Source: Cladocopium goreaui (taxonomy: Eukaryota; Sar; Dinophyceae; Suessiales; Symbiodiniaceae). From it: a DNA stretch of 64,000 bases. Below the pieces are notes generated by a model. That model worked only from the letters and a program-made list of their open reading frames with translations, did not search any database and had not been told where the DNA came from. Positions 1-11,100 of this stretch are shown piece after piece. How positions within the stretch are numbered: position 1 is the first letter of the stretch; each line of letters starts with the position of its first letter. The stretch lies in assembly GCA_947184155.2 (NCBI GenBank), contig CAMXCT020001559.1, positions 42,501 to 106,500 on the forward strand, read 5' to 3'. Both the position numbers and the translations under genes were made by a program.

Positions 1-73
1 CCAACTTAGTTGAAAACTTCTCTGTTTTTTTGTTGCTTTGGACCAAAAATCATCCAAAAGTTCTACGGATTTA

Positions 74-174
74 CCCTCTGGTAAACTAACATAACTATGG
101 AAAATCACCATTTCTAATGGGAAAATCCACTATAAATGGCCATGTTCAATAGCTATTTTGACATAACCAGAGGG
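74..174. mobile_element. CCCTCTGGTAA-family short inverted-repeat element (F2)
   Basis: CCCTCTGGTAAACTAACATA to ACATAACCAGAGGG, flanked by TA on both sides, a Stowaway-like plan. Confidence 0.8.
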
Positions 175-209
175 TATCTCTTCACGGATTCTGCTGTGCA
201 TCAACAAAG

Positions 210-263
210 TTTCGGCCGAATCTGGGAGATGACGTCCACCGATGCAGTTGGCAACGCCGAATG
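210..263 (+). CDS. Tentative exon
   Basis: After AAAG, the segment reads FGRIWEMTSTDAVGNAE and stays open until a possible GTGAAA donor; an alternative donor GTTGGC lies at 247. It is GC-richer than its surroundings. Phase link to the next exon is not settled. Confidence 0.35.
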
Positions 264-385
264 GTGAAATCCCAACGTTTTCAACTCAGCAGTTGAGCCT
301 TTTTTTTATTTTGGGTTAGATAAAACAAAACAGGGTGTCTCCGAAAATATCTGAAAATGCTTGGATGATTTTATTTATACCAGAT

Positions 386-491
386 CTGGTTGGTGACTGG
401 AACATGTTTTATGACGTTCCATTCAGTTGGGAATTTCATCATCCCAACTGACTTTCATATTTTTCAGAGGGGTAGGTATACCACCAGCCAG
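386..491 (+). mobile_element. CTGGTTGG-family short inverted-repeat element (F1)
   Basis: Starts CTGGTTGGTGACTGG, ends ATACCACCAGCCAG. Inner CAACTGACTTTCATATTTTTCAG looks like branch point plus acceptor. Confidence 0.75.
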
Positions 492-700
492 ACATGGGTG
501 TCTCTGTCGTTGATCAATCCCTACGAATCCATAGGCTCCAAAACGTACACTCAGGGTGATGTGAATGTTGGTTTATTAACACCCATGAAAATATCCATTA
601 ACTATAGTTACATCATGTTATATCATGTTCTATCATGTTATATCATGTTATATCTACCATAAAACAGCATTTTCTTGGAACCATTCCCTAGCCACTGCAG

Positions 701-748
701 TCTGTGATGCTGGCGGACGTGGCTTGCGAGACGCCCTTACACTTTCAG
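701..748 (+). CDS. Tentative exon
   Basis: Flanked by CTGCAG and GTCGGG. Reads SVMLADVACETPLHFQ in phase 0 in and out. Sharp rise in GC against an A-rich intron. Confidence 0.45.
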
Positions 749-1250
749 GTCGGGGATGAGCGATGGAAAAAAACATGGGAAAAACCCTATGGATTTATCG
801 TAGGGACCTTCCAAAAAAAAGGTAATGCTTGATGGCAAGATGACAATAAACATCAAAAACCAAAAAATATAGAACAAACATAATGTTTGATGGAAATAGT
901 ACAATGTTATAATAAACCAGTAACCATTCGATTTGATAAGATATTGAATGACAAGAAACCATTAACCATTCTATATTATATTATTGGGTACCCAATTTAA
1001 AGACAACCCCCAAATTGGGATTTAACGGCAAAAATGGGGCTTAAGCAACAGATTTTTTTCAAGCCAATGGTTTGAAAATATCACCCGTTGGATCCATGGT
1101 ACCTGCTCCTTAGAAGTGGTTTTTGGGGTTGTTCCCTTAATATAATATAATATAATACAACATCATAATAATTGATCAGGATGTTCTGGAAAGCTATCAG
1201 TTAGACATTTTTTCTTTTTGGGCGGATGTTCAGGCCATTTTAAGAGCCAG

Positions 1251-1303
1251 GTCCATGATGCCATGGCTTCCTTCTGGTATCGCATGAATCCGAACTTTGT
1301 CAA
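1251..1303 (+). CDS. Tentative exon
   Basis: After AGCCAG in phase 0, matching the previous exon. Reads VHDAMASFWYRMNPNFVK. The donor is not GT (GGGAATC follows), so the right end is uncertain. Confidence 0.42.
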
Positions 1304-1492
1304 GGGAATCAATAATATAATTATATATAATTTGAGAAAAACGATAATAAACCACCTATTTTGGGAATGGTTTATACAACCTATTTATATCTATTTATGG
1401 TGAAATTGGGGATGATGGTTTGATTATTGGGAATCCATAATGTGTTTTTGTTTCATGTGTTTTTCTTTACAAGTAGTGCACAAGGATAGAAG

Positions 1493-1546
1493 GTTTTTGC
1501 TGTGTTGACTCTGCGACACAAGTTTGAAGAAGCGCAAAGTCTCGAG
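1493..1546 (+). CDS. Tentative exon
   Basis: After ATAGAAG the phase 0 reading is VFAVLTLRHKFEEAQSLE. It stays open into AT-rich sequence; a GTCTCG donor at 1539 or a non-GT donor would end it. No domain recognised. Confidence 0.38.
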
Positions 1547-1969
1547 CGGACTATTTCCATTTTCAATTTTATATTTATTGAGAAATGGTTGGATGGTTTC
1601 ACATTCTATGTTTAGCAGTTCCGAACATTCAGCAAGAGATACATGTCTATCTTATTACGTTCATGTTCCAGAATCCATGAGTGCCAAGCCATACAGGGTT
1701 ACTTTCACAAACAGCAAGGCACTTTATTTCTGTGTCAACTGAACATTGGCAGTAAGAAATTCCTCTTGCGGCGGCTGATCTGATTTACGGATTGTATGAA
1801 CATATCACACGAACGTGTGTGTGTGTGTGTCGCGGATATTTTTTTGGTGAACATAGTACATGATTTCACATACAGGAGACACTGATTTCAATTTGCAAGT
1901 ATGTTTCCAAAGATGTTTATCATGATAGCACTGTAGTACTGAAACCCATCTGGTTGGTGGTTTGGAACA

Positions 1970-3060
1970 GCTGCGGGCTCAACTCCTCCCAGTTCAGCGG
2001 TGCAGCGGGGCTGGCTAATCGTTGAGCGGTTAGTACACCCTGCTTTGGTTGCATACCGTTCCATGTGTCGTTGCCATGGCTCGTGAGTCTCCGTTTGTCC
2101 CGCTTTGACGATGACGCTGGCTACCCGGTTGTGGCCTTTCCTTGTCTTGATGGTGGTCTACATTGCGAAGGGGGTGCAATTGTTGCACCGGCAAACTTCT
2201 GTTCGGACGGTCAGGTTCCAGGATTCGTGGGACTACGACGGCTTGTTCGCCACACATGTCTTGAGCAGCAAGTGCGTGCTCTGGCAGCTCCCACAGAAAC
2301 CCCCTGGGACTCTGTGTGCTTCCCTGGTCCCTAACCATAGCGCAGAAGCAGCACCGTTTCGCTTTGAGAAGTTTGAGTTCAAACAATCAGTCACTGCGGG
2401 CAGTTCGGCATGCACCAACACTGCTTGGGAAGGTATGAGGAGCCTTGATACAGCCATGGTTGTTCCACAAGTGAGCTTTTCGCCCTGGTTGGATTCTTTG
2501 CCTGGATTCATGGTCGAGGTCCCTGACTTGAAACAGATTAGACAACGATTACTGCGGTTGAACATCTGGGTGGCGCACTTTCTTTTGCCCGCTTGGGTGC
2601 GCACTCTTCAGCTGATGGTTCGTGCTAAGATTGCGATTGGTGATTGGGGTCCCTCCCGCGATCGTTTCTGGTTGGTTCCTAAGACTTGGCTAGGCTTTGA
2701 AGTGCTTCACCGCTCATGTCAGCAGCGGTTTGTGTGGAGGACTGGCAAGTTTCGCACAGTTTGGACGAATTTGTGGTCACATGTGAGTTCATTCCTTGGC
2801 CCCGCTACGACGTTCTTGTTGCTGTCTAAGCAATTGGAGATTGTTGTGACGACGTTGTTGGGCCACTGTCCGCACGCTTGGCTGGTAGAGGTGATGGTTT
2901 TCTTTAATTTGACTCGGGCCGCAGAGCGGCTGCCCTGCACGTTGACATTTGCCGAGGCTGACAGGCCACCCAACAAGGGTCGCTTGTCCCTCTGATTACT
3001 CTGGTACATAGTGCTTCGTTCCATACCCCGAGCAAGCACGCTTATCGGAAATGGTGGAAA
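1970..3060 (+). mobile_element. Retroposon-like 1.09 kb insertion inside a short inverted-repeat element
   Basis: The sequence splits an otherwise complete CTGGTTGG-family element (1950-1969 and 3075-3153) and is flanked by 15 bp direct repeats TGGTGGTTTGGAACA (1955-1969 and 3061-3075). It is GC-richer than its surroundings and ends in GGAAATGGTGGAAA, a weak A-rich tail. Long duplications of this kind suggest target-primed reverse transcription of an RNA. Confidence 0.8.
2105..2995 (+). CDS. 296-codon frame in the retroposon-like insert, unknown
   Basis: Begins MTMTLATRLWPFLVLMVV, a hydrophobic start that could be a signal or membrane segment, and continues through a Trp-rich basic body. It fills most of the insert. 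No reverse transcriptase motif was seen. A shorter overlapping frame (2065-2334) is also open, so coding is probable but not sure. Confidence 0.4.
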   Translation: MTMTLATRLWPFLVLMVVYIAKGVQLLHRQTSVRTVRFQDSWDYDGLFATHVLSSKCVLWQLPQKPPGTLCASLVPNHSAEAAPFRFEKFEFKQSVTAGSSACTNTAWEGMRSLDTAMVVPQVSFSPWLDSLPGFMVEVPDLKQIRQRLLRLNIWVAHFLLPAWVRTLQLMVRAKIAIGDWGPSRDRFWLVPKTWLGFEVLHRSCQQRFVWRTGKFRTVWTNLWSHVSSFLGPATTFLLLSKQLEIVVTTLLGHCPHAWLVEVMVFFNLTRAAERLPCTLTFAEADRPPNKGRLSL

Positions 3061-3324
3061 TGGTGGTTTGGAACATTTTTAATTTTTCCATATATTGGGA
3101 ATAATCATCCTAACTGACTAATATTTTTCAGAGGGGTTGAAACCACCAACCAGATTAATTAATTATATTATATATATATACATATTATCATTATATTGTA
3201 TAATATATATGGTTATATATGTGGTTTTATAATTACATATTAAAAAATATTATGATATTATCCGCGTTGAATCCCATGACCATTAAGATCCCATGCATAT
3301 CCAAAAAAAATGCGAAAGCCACAG

Positions 3325-3394
3325 GAGAGTTACATCGACAAGAGCTATGAGTGGAACGAGTGGAAACTTCGGCAGGATGCAGGGGACTTGGAAG
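3325..3394 (+). CDS. Tentative exon
   Basis: After CCACAG in phase 0; begins ESYIDKSYEWNEWKLRQDAG, then DLE. A GC donor (GCTGAAG) fits, giving phase 1 out, which matches the next proposed exon. The composition is strongly protein-like. Confidence 0.5.
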
Positions 3395-3418
3395 GCTGAA
3401 GAGCAGAACGTATAATTA

Positions 3419-3520
3419 CCCTGTGGTTATTTAACATAGCCATGGAAAATCACCATTTTTAATAGGTAAACCATCTATAAATGGGCCATCTATACCATGG
3501 CTATGTTAAATAAGCAGAGG
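3419..3520. mobile_element. F2 element, TTATTTAACATAGCC subtype
   Basis: Long palindromic core TTATTTAACATAGCCATGG with its complement; right end diverged. Confidence 0.6.
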
Positions 3521-3579
3521 TTTTGTTTATTCGAAATGTTGAGGGTTGCACCGTGTTTTTTTGTGTGGTGCATAATTTG

Positions 3580-3682
3580 ATATGGGTATGGGTCAAAATT
3601 AGGTAGCCCAATAATTGGATGGTTAATACTAGACCAACATCTGTGGTCCCCTAGGTCTTCCATTTTGACCCACATCCATATG
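3580..3682. mobile_element. Short inverted-repeat family F6 (GGGTCAAAAT)
   Basis: ATGGGTATGGGTCAAAATTAG to CCATTTTGACCCACATCCAT; a close second copy lies at 55548-55653. Confidence 0.75.
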
Positions 3683-4065
3683 ATTTGATTTTGCATATAG
3701 GATTGTTCATGTGATTTTATATTGATTGAATGGAATATGAATGGGATGAATATCATTGGATAAATAATGGGGTATTATTGATATTATTAGTGGGATATAT
3801 ACCCTTTAGTAATCAAACATAGCAATGGAACGAATCCACCATTTATTGATGATTTGGACACTGAAATTAGCGCCTCATGATCCAACGGAAATGCAAATCC
3901 AAGGAGAAGCATCCAACCAGAAGATGACCCATTTATAGATGATGTTCCCATCTAGAAACCTCCATTTATGGTTGGGATTTTCCATGGCTATGTTAGTCAT
4001 AACCAGATGGTATAACTCACTACACATCGGATCTCATCCCATCGGATCTTCTGACAAATCACCAG

Positions 4066-4091
4066 CCAAGGTCCCCCAAGCATCGCCAGAG
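4066..4091 (+). CDS. Tentative micro-exon
   Basis: Between CACCAG and GTAAAC; reads KVPQASPE in phase 1 in, phase 0 out. It agrees with exons on both sides but is only 26 bp. Confidence 0.35.
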
Positions 4092-4188
4092 GTAAACCTC
4101 TGGTTCGTTCATATTCTGGGGGACCATTCCCAACAGTACTGCAACACACATCCACTTCATTGAATTACGACTATATATACATATATAT

Positions 4189-4285
4189 CTGATTGGTGGT
4201 TTGGAACAGGTTTTATTTTTCCATATTGGGAACAATAATCCCAACTGACGAATATGTTTCAAGATGGATTAAAACCACCCACCAG
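4189..4285 (+). mobile_element. F1 element
   Basis: CTGATTGGTGGTTTGGAAC to ACCACCCACCAG, with two arm mismatches. Confidence 0.65.
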
Positions 4286-4366
4286 ATATATAGGATACAC
4301 TAACAACCAATTGTTAACTAACAGTATGGTAGTCACCTTGGGTTGTTCGGGTACCCCTAGTAGTAG

Positions 4367-4411
4367 AATTTCTTGAGCGACGGAAAATTCACGACATTCT
4401 CCGCTACTGAG
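4367..4411 (+). CDS. Tentative exon
   Basis: After AGTAG in phase 0; reads NFLSDGKFTTFSATE. Another frame ends in TGA at once (reading ERRKIHDILRY then stop), so a gene end here cannot be excluded. Confidence 0.35.
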
Positions 4412-4825
4412 CTCTTTTTTGGGACAACCAAGTAACACGTTTTTTTTTTCTACCCTACGGACTCAGCAAAAGGTGCTTTGGCGGTTTGAACTCTGAGAAT
4501 TCCCCAACCAAATAGTCTCAGGTTGAAATGACTAAATGTGAGTTTGTCTCAAAATAAGGTACCCATAGGTACCCCCATGTCCAATGGTTTTTGTTGGGAA
4601 TGTTTAGGATATCATTGTCCCATTGTAGAAAGGCAATAAATTGTAGTATATCACATTTCAGGACAAACCCAAGAAGCGTAATCTTGGTTAGACTTTGTCA
4701 TATTGTGGCATATCCCATTCTCTCATATCTTTTCATTGTAGCTCATTATGTTTTATGGTTATCTCATTATAGTTCATCATAGTTGATTATATATCATTAT
4801 AGCTCGTGATATCTCATTACATATC

Positions 4826-5275
4826 ATTATACATACATACATACAAACATACATTACATTACATTACATTACATTACATTACATTACATAACATAACATA
4901 ACATAACATAACATACATAACATACATAACATACATACATACATACATACATACATACATACATACATACATACATACATACATACATACATCCATCCAT
5001 ACCATACCATACCATACCATACCTTACCATACCTTACCTTACCTTACCTTACCTTACCTTACCTACCTTACCTACCTACCTACATACCTACCTACATACC
5101 TACCTACCTACGTACATACATACATACACACACACACACATACATACATACATGCCATGCCATGCCATGCCACGCCATGCCACGCCACGCCATGCCACGC
5201 CATGCCACGCCACGCATGGCATGGCATGGCATTACATTACATATCATTACATTACATTACATTGCATTACATTGC
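4826..5275. repeat. Mixed microsatellite block
   Basis: Successive runs of ACAT, TACAT, TACCT and ATACC units, then CATGC/CACGC units and a TGGCA tail that inverts the CATGC run. No gene seen from 4412 to 5825 apart from this block and one F1 copy. Confidence 0.9.
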
Positions 5276-5510
5276 AGTACATACATATATATATATGATA
5301 TGTGATTATATTATATCATTTTACGATATCATTATATTTCATTATATATATAATCGTGTATATAACGTATATTTCACCATATATATATATATATTTACAT
5401 CAATATATCATCATTAAACGGTTACCACGGTTGTTGGCGTTATTTTTCCCGATCAATCCCATTGAACAAAACCAACTTCGTCAACAAAAAATCAACTATG
5501 ATCAACTATG

Positions 5511-5622
5511 CTGGTTGGTGGTGACTGGAACATTTGGATGATGTTTCCCATCATATTGGGAATTTCATCATCCCAACTGACGAACTCATATGTTTCAGAG
5601 GGGTAGGTCAACCACCAACCAG
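5511..5622 (+). mobile_element. F1 element
   Basis: CTGGTTGGTGGTGACTGG to CAACCACCAACCAG, well preserved. Confidence 0.78.
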
Positions 5623-5825
5623 AATACCTACTTTCCGTATACAAAGTGTTGTGGCAGTCCCTATGGCAGCCAACCATTCGGATAAAGAAATGAAATAAAC
5701 CATCATTAAACATAGTATCATGATGTATCATGTTCATGTGTCCATATTTTCCGATTTTTTTTCCACCACCCTTCATCCCAAACCAAGCCAATTTTAGTTC
5801 ATCATCCCCCAACGAAGAAACCCAG

Positions 5826-5883
5826 GCCCTCCATGTGGCTGATATCCGGCGCAAGACGACCTCCACCACTCAGACGGCACGCG
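5826..5883 (+). CDS. Tentative exon
   Basis: After AACCCAG; reads ALHVADIRRKTTSTTQTAR, with donor GTTCCC. In the same frame TGA follows 8 bases later, so it could be a terminal exon. A second plus-strand frame is also open, and strand is not certain. Confidence 0.35.
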
Positions 5884-6401
5884 GTTCCCAGTGCTGAAAG
5901 GGACCAGAACTGGTGAAAACGCACTGAGAATGAGGATATCATGAGGATATGATGGTTATTTCATGTGGAGATATATGGAGATATATTACAGTATTTTTGA
6001 TTTGACATGATCTGCAATGGTACATCTATGTACCCACTGGTTCTTCAAAGGACAGATTACAGATCTATACAGATCTCCACATGCTCTGGTTTGGTTTCTG
6101 CACTGTACACAATGCTTTGAGGTGGGATTCAAGTGTGCAGACTTTGGTGGACGGTATGATTGACTGAAAAACCATCGAATGATATCCCACTAAAAAGACC
6201 TTCACTTAATTGCATATGATAGATTATTATAGTATCTAAATAACTACAATCCATTATAATCCATTTAACAATGATTATAGGTCATTTAATAATCTATTAT
6301 CATCCATTTATTATACTATATAAAATTACTTACAAACCATTTAAGTCATCAACCTACATTTTCCAAGCATCCCCAAGCTTCATTTTTTTGACCGATGCCA
6401 G

Positions 6402-6468
6402 GCCTTTAGCCACCTCCGAAGGGAAAACGAGACGCAAGTCTACCTACCCAAGGTGCGCGCCGGTCATG
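6402..6468 (+). CDS. Tentative exon
   Basis: After ATGCCAG; reads AFSHLRRENETQVYLPK and on to VRAGH before GTGAAG. An inner donor GTGCGC at 6453 is also possible. Another frame (PLATSEGKTRRKSTYP) is open, so frame is ambiguous. Confidence 0.4.
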
Positions 6469-6509
6469 GTGAAGTCTAGTATCGATGTGTAAGAGAATGT
6501 AAGACATCT

Positions 6510-6675
6510 ATCTATCTACATAATAATATATATATATATTATATGTTATTATATAATATATAATATATATAATAGGTATATATGATATATATATATATAC
6601 ATGATGTATATATATATATATATGATATATATTTTATTATATTGTATTATATTATATTATATTATATTAATATGT
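6510..6675. repeat. AT-rich simple repeat
   Basis: TA, ATATA and TATTA runs. The rest of 6469-7556 holds an F5 copy, an F4 copy and a GACCTCACTGCGACCTCACTGG motif shared with 31318; no gene seen. Confidence 0.8.
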
Positions 6676-7297
6676 GGGTAGATTATAGGGACCTCACTGC
6701 GACCTCACTGGAATGATGGTTTGTTTTGGGGAATCATCATCAAATCACCTTATTTCTCAGGCCATTGTGTTTCTTATTTAATGTTGTTTCTCAACCTGAA
6801 ACACTTGTGATTTGTACATACCCCTACTTGGTGGGTTATAACCGGAGTTATAAATGGGATTTTTGTAGGGTTAATCCACTGAAATCACTGGGGTTATAAG
6901 CCACTTACGATTCGTGGGTAGTTCGCCACCAAGTACATACCCCTAGTTATAAGTCACCATCAAACAAAGTGAAGTAAACCATCCACATTGGTAGATACCT
7001 ATGAATGACTTGACACATTTTTTTGGTGAGTCCTGAGTGCCTGAGACGGGCCCCCTTGGAACGAGTAGGAACGAGTAATGGGATGGTATCTGAACTTTAG
7101 ATGATTACTATGTTTTTATGGTTATATAATGTTATAATTGTTATATAAGTTACTAAGTTGGTGCAAATAACTCCCATAACTATAACTCCCATTTCACTAT
7201 GGTTTATGGCAGATATAACGAACTAGTTTTCATGGGGTTTATAAACCAACTTATAACTGGGGGGCACCATCCTGTATATATAATTATATATATATAC

Positions 7298-7402
7298 CCC
7301 AGATGCTCCATGGTGCTGGAATTTATATACCTGCATGACTGGGTCATTTTTGGGGTAAATGTTAGGATTCATATTCCAGCACCATGGTTCGCATATGGGT
7401 AA
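7298..7402. mobile_element. F4 element, opposite orientation
   Basis: CCCAGATGCTCCATGGTGC to GCACCATGGTTCGCATATGGG. Confidence 0.68.
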
Positions 7403-7556
7403 TATACCATCCATATACCATCCATATACCATCCATATACCATCCATAAGTCATTCCATATACCTGGTATAGTTATAGATGTGTAACAACCCCCAACTAG
7501 GTGCAACCACTATGGATACCCACGTGATCTTGGAGGAAACCCCTGGGAAAATTCAG

Positions 7557-7605
7557 AAGGTGGATTTTGAAACCGTGCAGCAAGCCGTGGGAATTCATGC
7601 TGGAG
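7557..7605 (+). CDS. Tentative exon
   Basis: Between TTCAG and GTCATG. Phase 0 reading KVDFETVQQAVGIHAG; a second frame (KPWEFMLEVMKIKELQQ) is also protein-like and runs further right. Coding is likely, frame is not fixed. Confidence 0.4.
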
Positions 7606-7629
7606 GTCATGAAAATCAAAGAACTTCAA

Positions 7630-7775
7630 CAGGAAATCCATTGGAAATCCATTGGAAATCCATCTAAATTAAATTCTATGATAAAAAAATCCATTGGAAA
7701 TCCATTGGATATAGTTACTTTCTATGTTACTTATAGATATTCTATGTCTATGGGCCATTGGAAATCCATTGGATA
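7630..7775. repeat. GGAAATCCATT short tandem repeats
   Basis: GGAAATCCATT occurs in three small clusters together with repeated GGATATAGTTACTT. Confidence 0.65.
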
Positions 7776-7812
7776 TAGTTACTTAACTTAATGTTACTTG
7801 TAGATACTTATA

Positions 7813-7928
7813 CTGGTCGGTGGTTTCAAACATCTGGATTATTTTCCATTTCATGCATGGGATGTCATCTGAAACCCATTGACTTTCACTCCATCATTTT
7901 TCAAGATGGTTAGTTTACCACCAACCAG
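7813..7928 (+). mobile_element. F1 element, TTTACCACC subtype
   Basis: CTGGTCGGTGGTTTCAAAC to TTTACCACCAACCAG; inner acceptor-like CATTTTTCAAG. Confidence 0.7.
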
Positions 7929-8108
7929 GTATGATCATAACTCCCATGATATAACCCATATATAACCATTATTATTGGTATTATAACCACATGTTTTATA
8001 CATTTATATACCACCAACCGAAACTTATAGCCTATTTAAGTGATGGCCATGGATACCTATAGCAATTTCTTCAGAAGGCCATGCGGCCATTGTCGGATGC
8101 TTTATCAG

Positions 8109-8168
8109 GAAGCTGCCACCAGCACCAGCACCTCGCGGGGAACCAATCCTCCCAGGCTGGCCTCCCGG
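8109..8168 (+). CDS. Exon of giant gene
   Basis: Between TATCAG and GTTTTG. All three frames are open; phase 2 in and out ([19 protein letters not shown]) is the one that links with the next exon. Confidence 0.5.
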
Positions 8169-11100
8169 GTTTTGATCGTGAATATGGAGGTTTTAATGGG
8201 AAAACCCATAGGAAAACCATAGGAAAACCATAGGAAAACCATAGGAAAATGGAGGTTTACCCTTCGGTTAATGGTTAATATACTGTTAATAATTATTAAT
8301 ATTAATGGTTATTATATGGTTAATGATGGTGAATAATCTAATGATCAACTGGTTGATGGTTGACCCCTCTGGTAATGACTAACAGTTTGCGAACTTGAAC
8401 ATGACCATAGAATAGTGGATTTTTTTCCATTGGAAACGGTGATTTTCAATAGCTATGTTAGTTTACCGGAGGGTAAATCATCAATGGAAACCACAGTTTT
8501 TTTTTAACCACTGTGGTTAAAAAATTGGAGGAAACCCATCAATGGATGATTTGAGGGGGAAAATCTTACCCGGAAATTCCATGGGTTTTTACCCGCAAAT
8601 CCATGTTGGATTTGATCACAGTGGTACATTGATCCCCTCAAAATGGGGCTTAATTTTTGGGGAAACCATCCATGATCATCAGTGGATTGTTTCAAGGGAA
8701 AATCTTAACCGGAAAGTCCATAGTTTTTGTTTACCCAGTAAATCTAAGGGGGCTCCTGTAAATCTTCCTCTCATCTAAGTCTACGAAAGCAAGCAATGAG
8801 GATTCATTGGATGTGTTTTTGAAAGCATATGACACTGCCGGGTTTCGGGCATATTTGGATTAATGGTATATATACTTATCTGGTTGGTGGTTTAGAACAT
8901 TTTTATATGTTTCCATATATTGGGAATAATAATACTCCATCATTTTTCAGAGGGGTAGGTATACCACCAACCAGATACTTATATACTGAGCATAGATGTC
9001 CCAAATTCCCACTGGTTGATTCATAGATGGGGATAATCTGACTCTCCTAGATGATCTCCCCCAGCTGTGACCGAGAGCTGGTTCCCATGAGTTCAGCTGC
9101 TTGGCGAAGCCGAAGCCGGTCGATTGGAATGACCAGCATTGAGAATATGTTATGCCGGTCATTCCAATTGTTTATGACCATAGAAAATGATTGTTATATC
9201 AAATGAGAATCATGGAAAATTGTTTTATCATATTGTAATATCATACACATTTGCTATGACTTGGCATAAATTGGTCATTAGCAAAAAATACGTAGAGGGC
9301 GGTTCATCACCAAAAATTTCAGAATGCCAGGTGGCACATGATTGGTGACCAGGGTAAATGATTGACATTGACTTTGAATCCCAACAGCGTGTGGTTCTAG
9401 AGGTTGGAAAAACTTGGTCCTTCCCACTGCATTGGAGGTTTTTCTTCACGCGGAAGTTTCCAGGTTCCAACTTCGAGCCGACTTAGAATTTTGTATATAT
9501 ATATATAAATATACTAGAATAACGACTAAAGAAACATTGTACATAGAAATATCTGCAATTTTTAATCCCCAAACTGGAGGCTTTAATCATGTTTAATCTT
9601 CAAAAAAAGAAACGCCGTGGCACCTGGTAGGCTCAAAAAATACTTCGTGGGTCTCCGTGGTGTGCCTCAACCAATGCAAGTAGGGGCAGCCCAGTGGTAA
9701 CTGCTGGTGGTGGTAACTGGTGAGTGTTAAGGGCTTAGTCTACCCATAAATATGGCAAGCCAGGACTTGGGACTTCGGTGCAAAGCGAGAGTTGCTGCAG
9801 ATGGTGACATTCGTACGTGTTTTTTTTCGGAATGTGTTTTTTCTGGATTTGATCCAAAGAATCTACAAACCCCCAAGTTTTTCTAGCTGATTTGGGTCCT
9901 TAAAACTACTAAGATTTCCGATGGCCCGTCCCCCGAATATCCAACCACCCCAGAATCTATGCTTCAGTAGCGGATTTGCACATGTGGGTATCACTTAGGA
10001 GGGATATTTTATAGTAGCTGCAGGGATTCTGACTACCCTCTGGTTATTTGACATCGCTAAGGAAAATGACCCGTTAAAAAAAAAAATGTTTTATGCTGTT
10101 GTATCTAGTTGAAAAGGATGATCTAAGCCATAGCGGCTATTTGTTGATATCTGTCGTATATTAGCAGAGGGTATATCATATCCCATTCGTTTATCCCACT
10201 AAAGCTTCATAAATGGCAGTGTGTCAAAACCTTGTACCCCTTTTGTTCACATCAAAATAGCTGGTAAATGGATGTTCATTCCCCTAAAATGGTATTAATA
10301 GGTATTGATCCATACCCAAATATCCCATTAAATCCCATAAATCTCCCACGAAATCACAGGAAAATCCCCTGTTTTGGTGGTCCTTGTCACTGGGGCAAGC
10401 CATGACGTCCAAGCGCTGCCGCGCGCCTGCGCGCGTGCGCGCTGCAGGTTGCCGAATGCAGATACGATCTTTGAGATGTCCGATCGAAAGGGTCGCTTCC
10501 CGAAGGAGCTGGGCACCTCACAAAATGGAACATCATTTGTATGATCATATAGATGTTAGATAGTTTAATATGGTTAATTAATAATATGGTTACAAATATG
10601 GTTAATAATATGGTTGATAATATGGGTAATAATGTTGATAATAATATGGCTAATAATATGGATAATAACATTGATATTTCTGTGTATTCTAGCAGAATCG
10701 AAAACATGTGCATCACATGCGTTCTCGTTCATCTCAAAACGAAGCATTCCTCTTGTGACTCATTTATACAAATTAACAGCTGATATTAGCATATATTGGC
10801 TTCCTTATCAAGTCTTTGCACATGATTCATCTACTAAACAAACATTGACATACTCTAAACGTTGCTCAGAGGGGGACTTGACCGCTTTTCACCGTTCAAC
10901 GTTTCACCCTGCAAAACTCGCACCGGGGCATCACTGGAAGCCACTGGTGAAAAAGACGTCTCAGCGAATTTGGTTGTGGGTTGGCTGGTAGTTGTTGATT
11001 TCTTTGATTTCTATAGTTTTATTGTTAGCAGATGCTAGCAGGAGCATCTATATAATCTATGATGATTATATTATTGTTATTATGTGTTTGTTTGTGTTAA

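Larger units (their letters stand above)
1950..3153 (+). mobile_element. F1 element interrupted by the 1.09 kb insert
   Basis: Left 20 bp at 1950-1969, remainder 3075-3153; joined they give a normal copy of about 100 bp. Confidence 0.8.
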
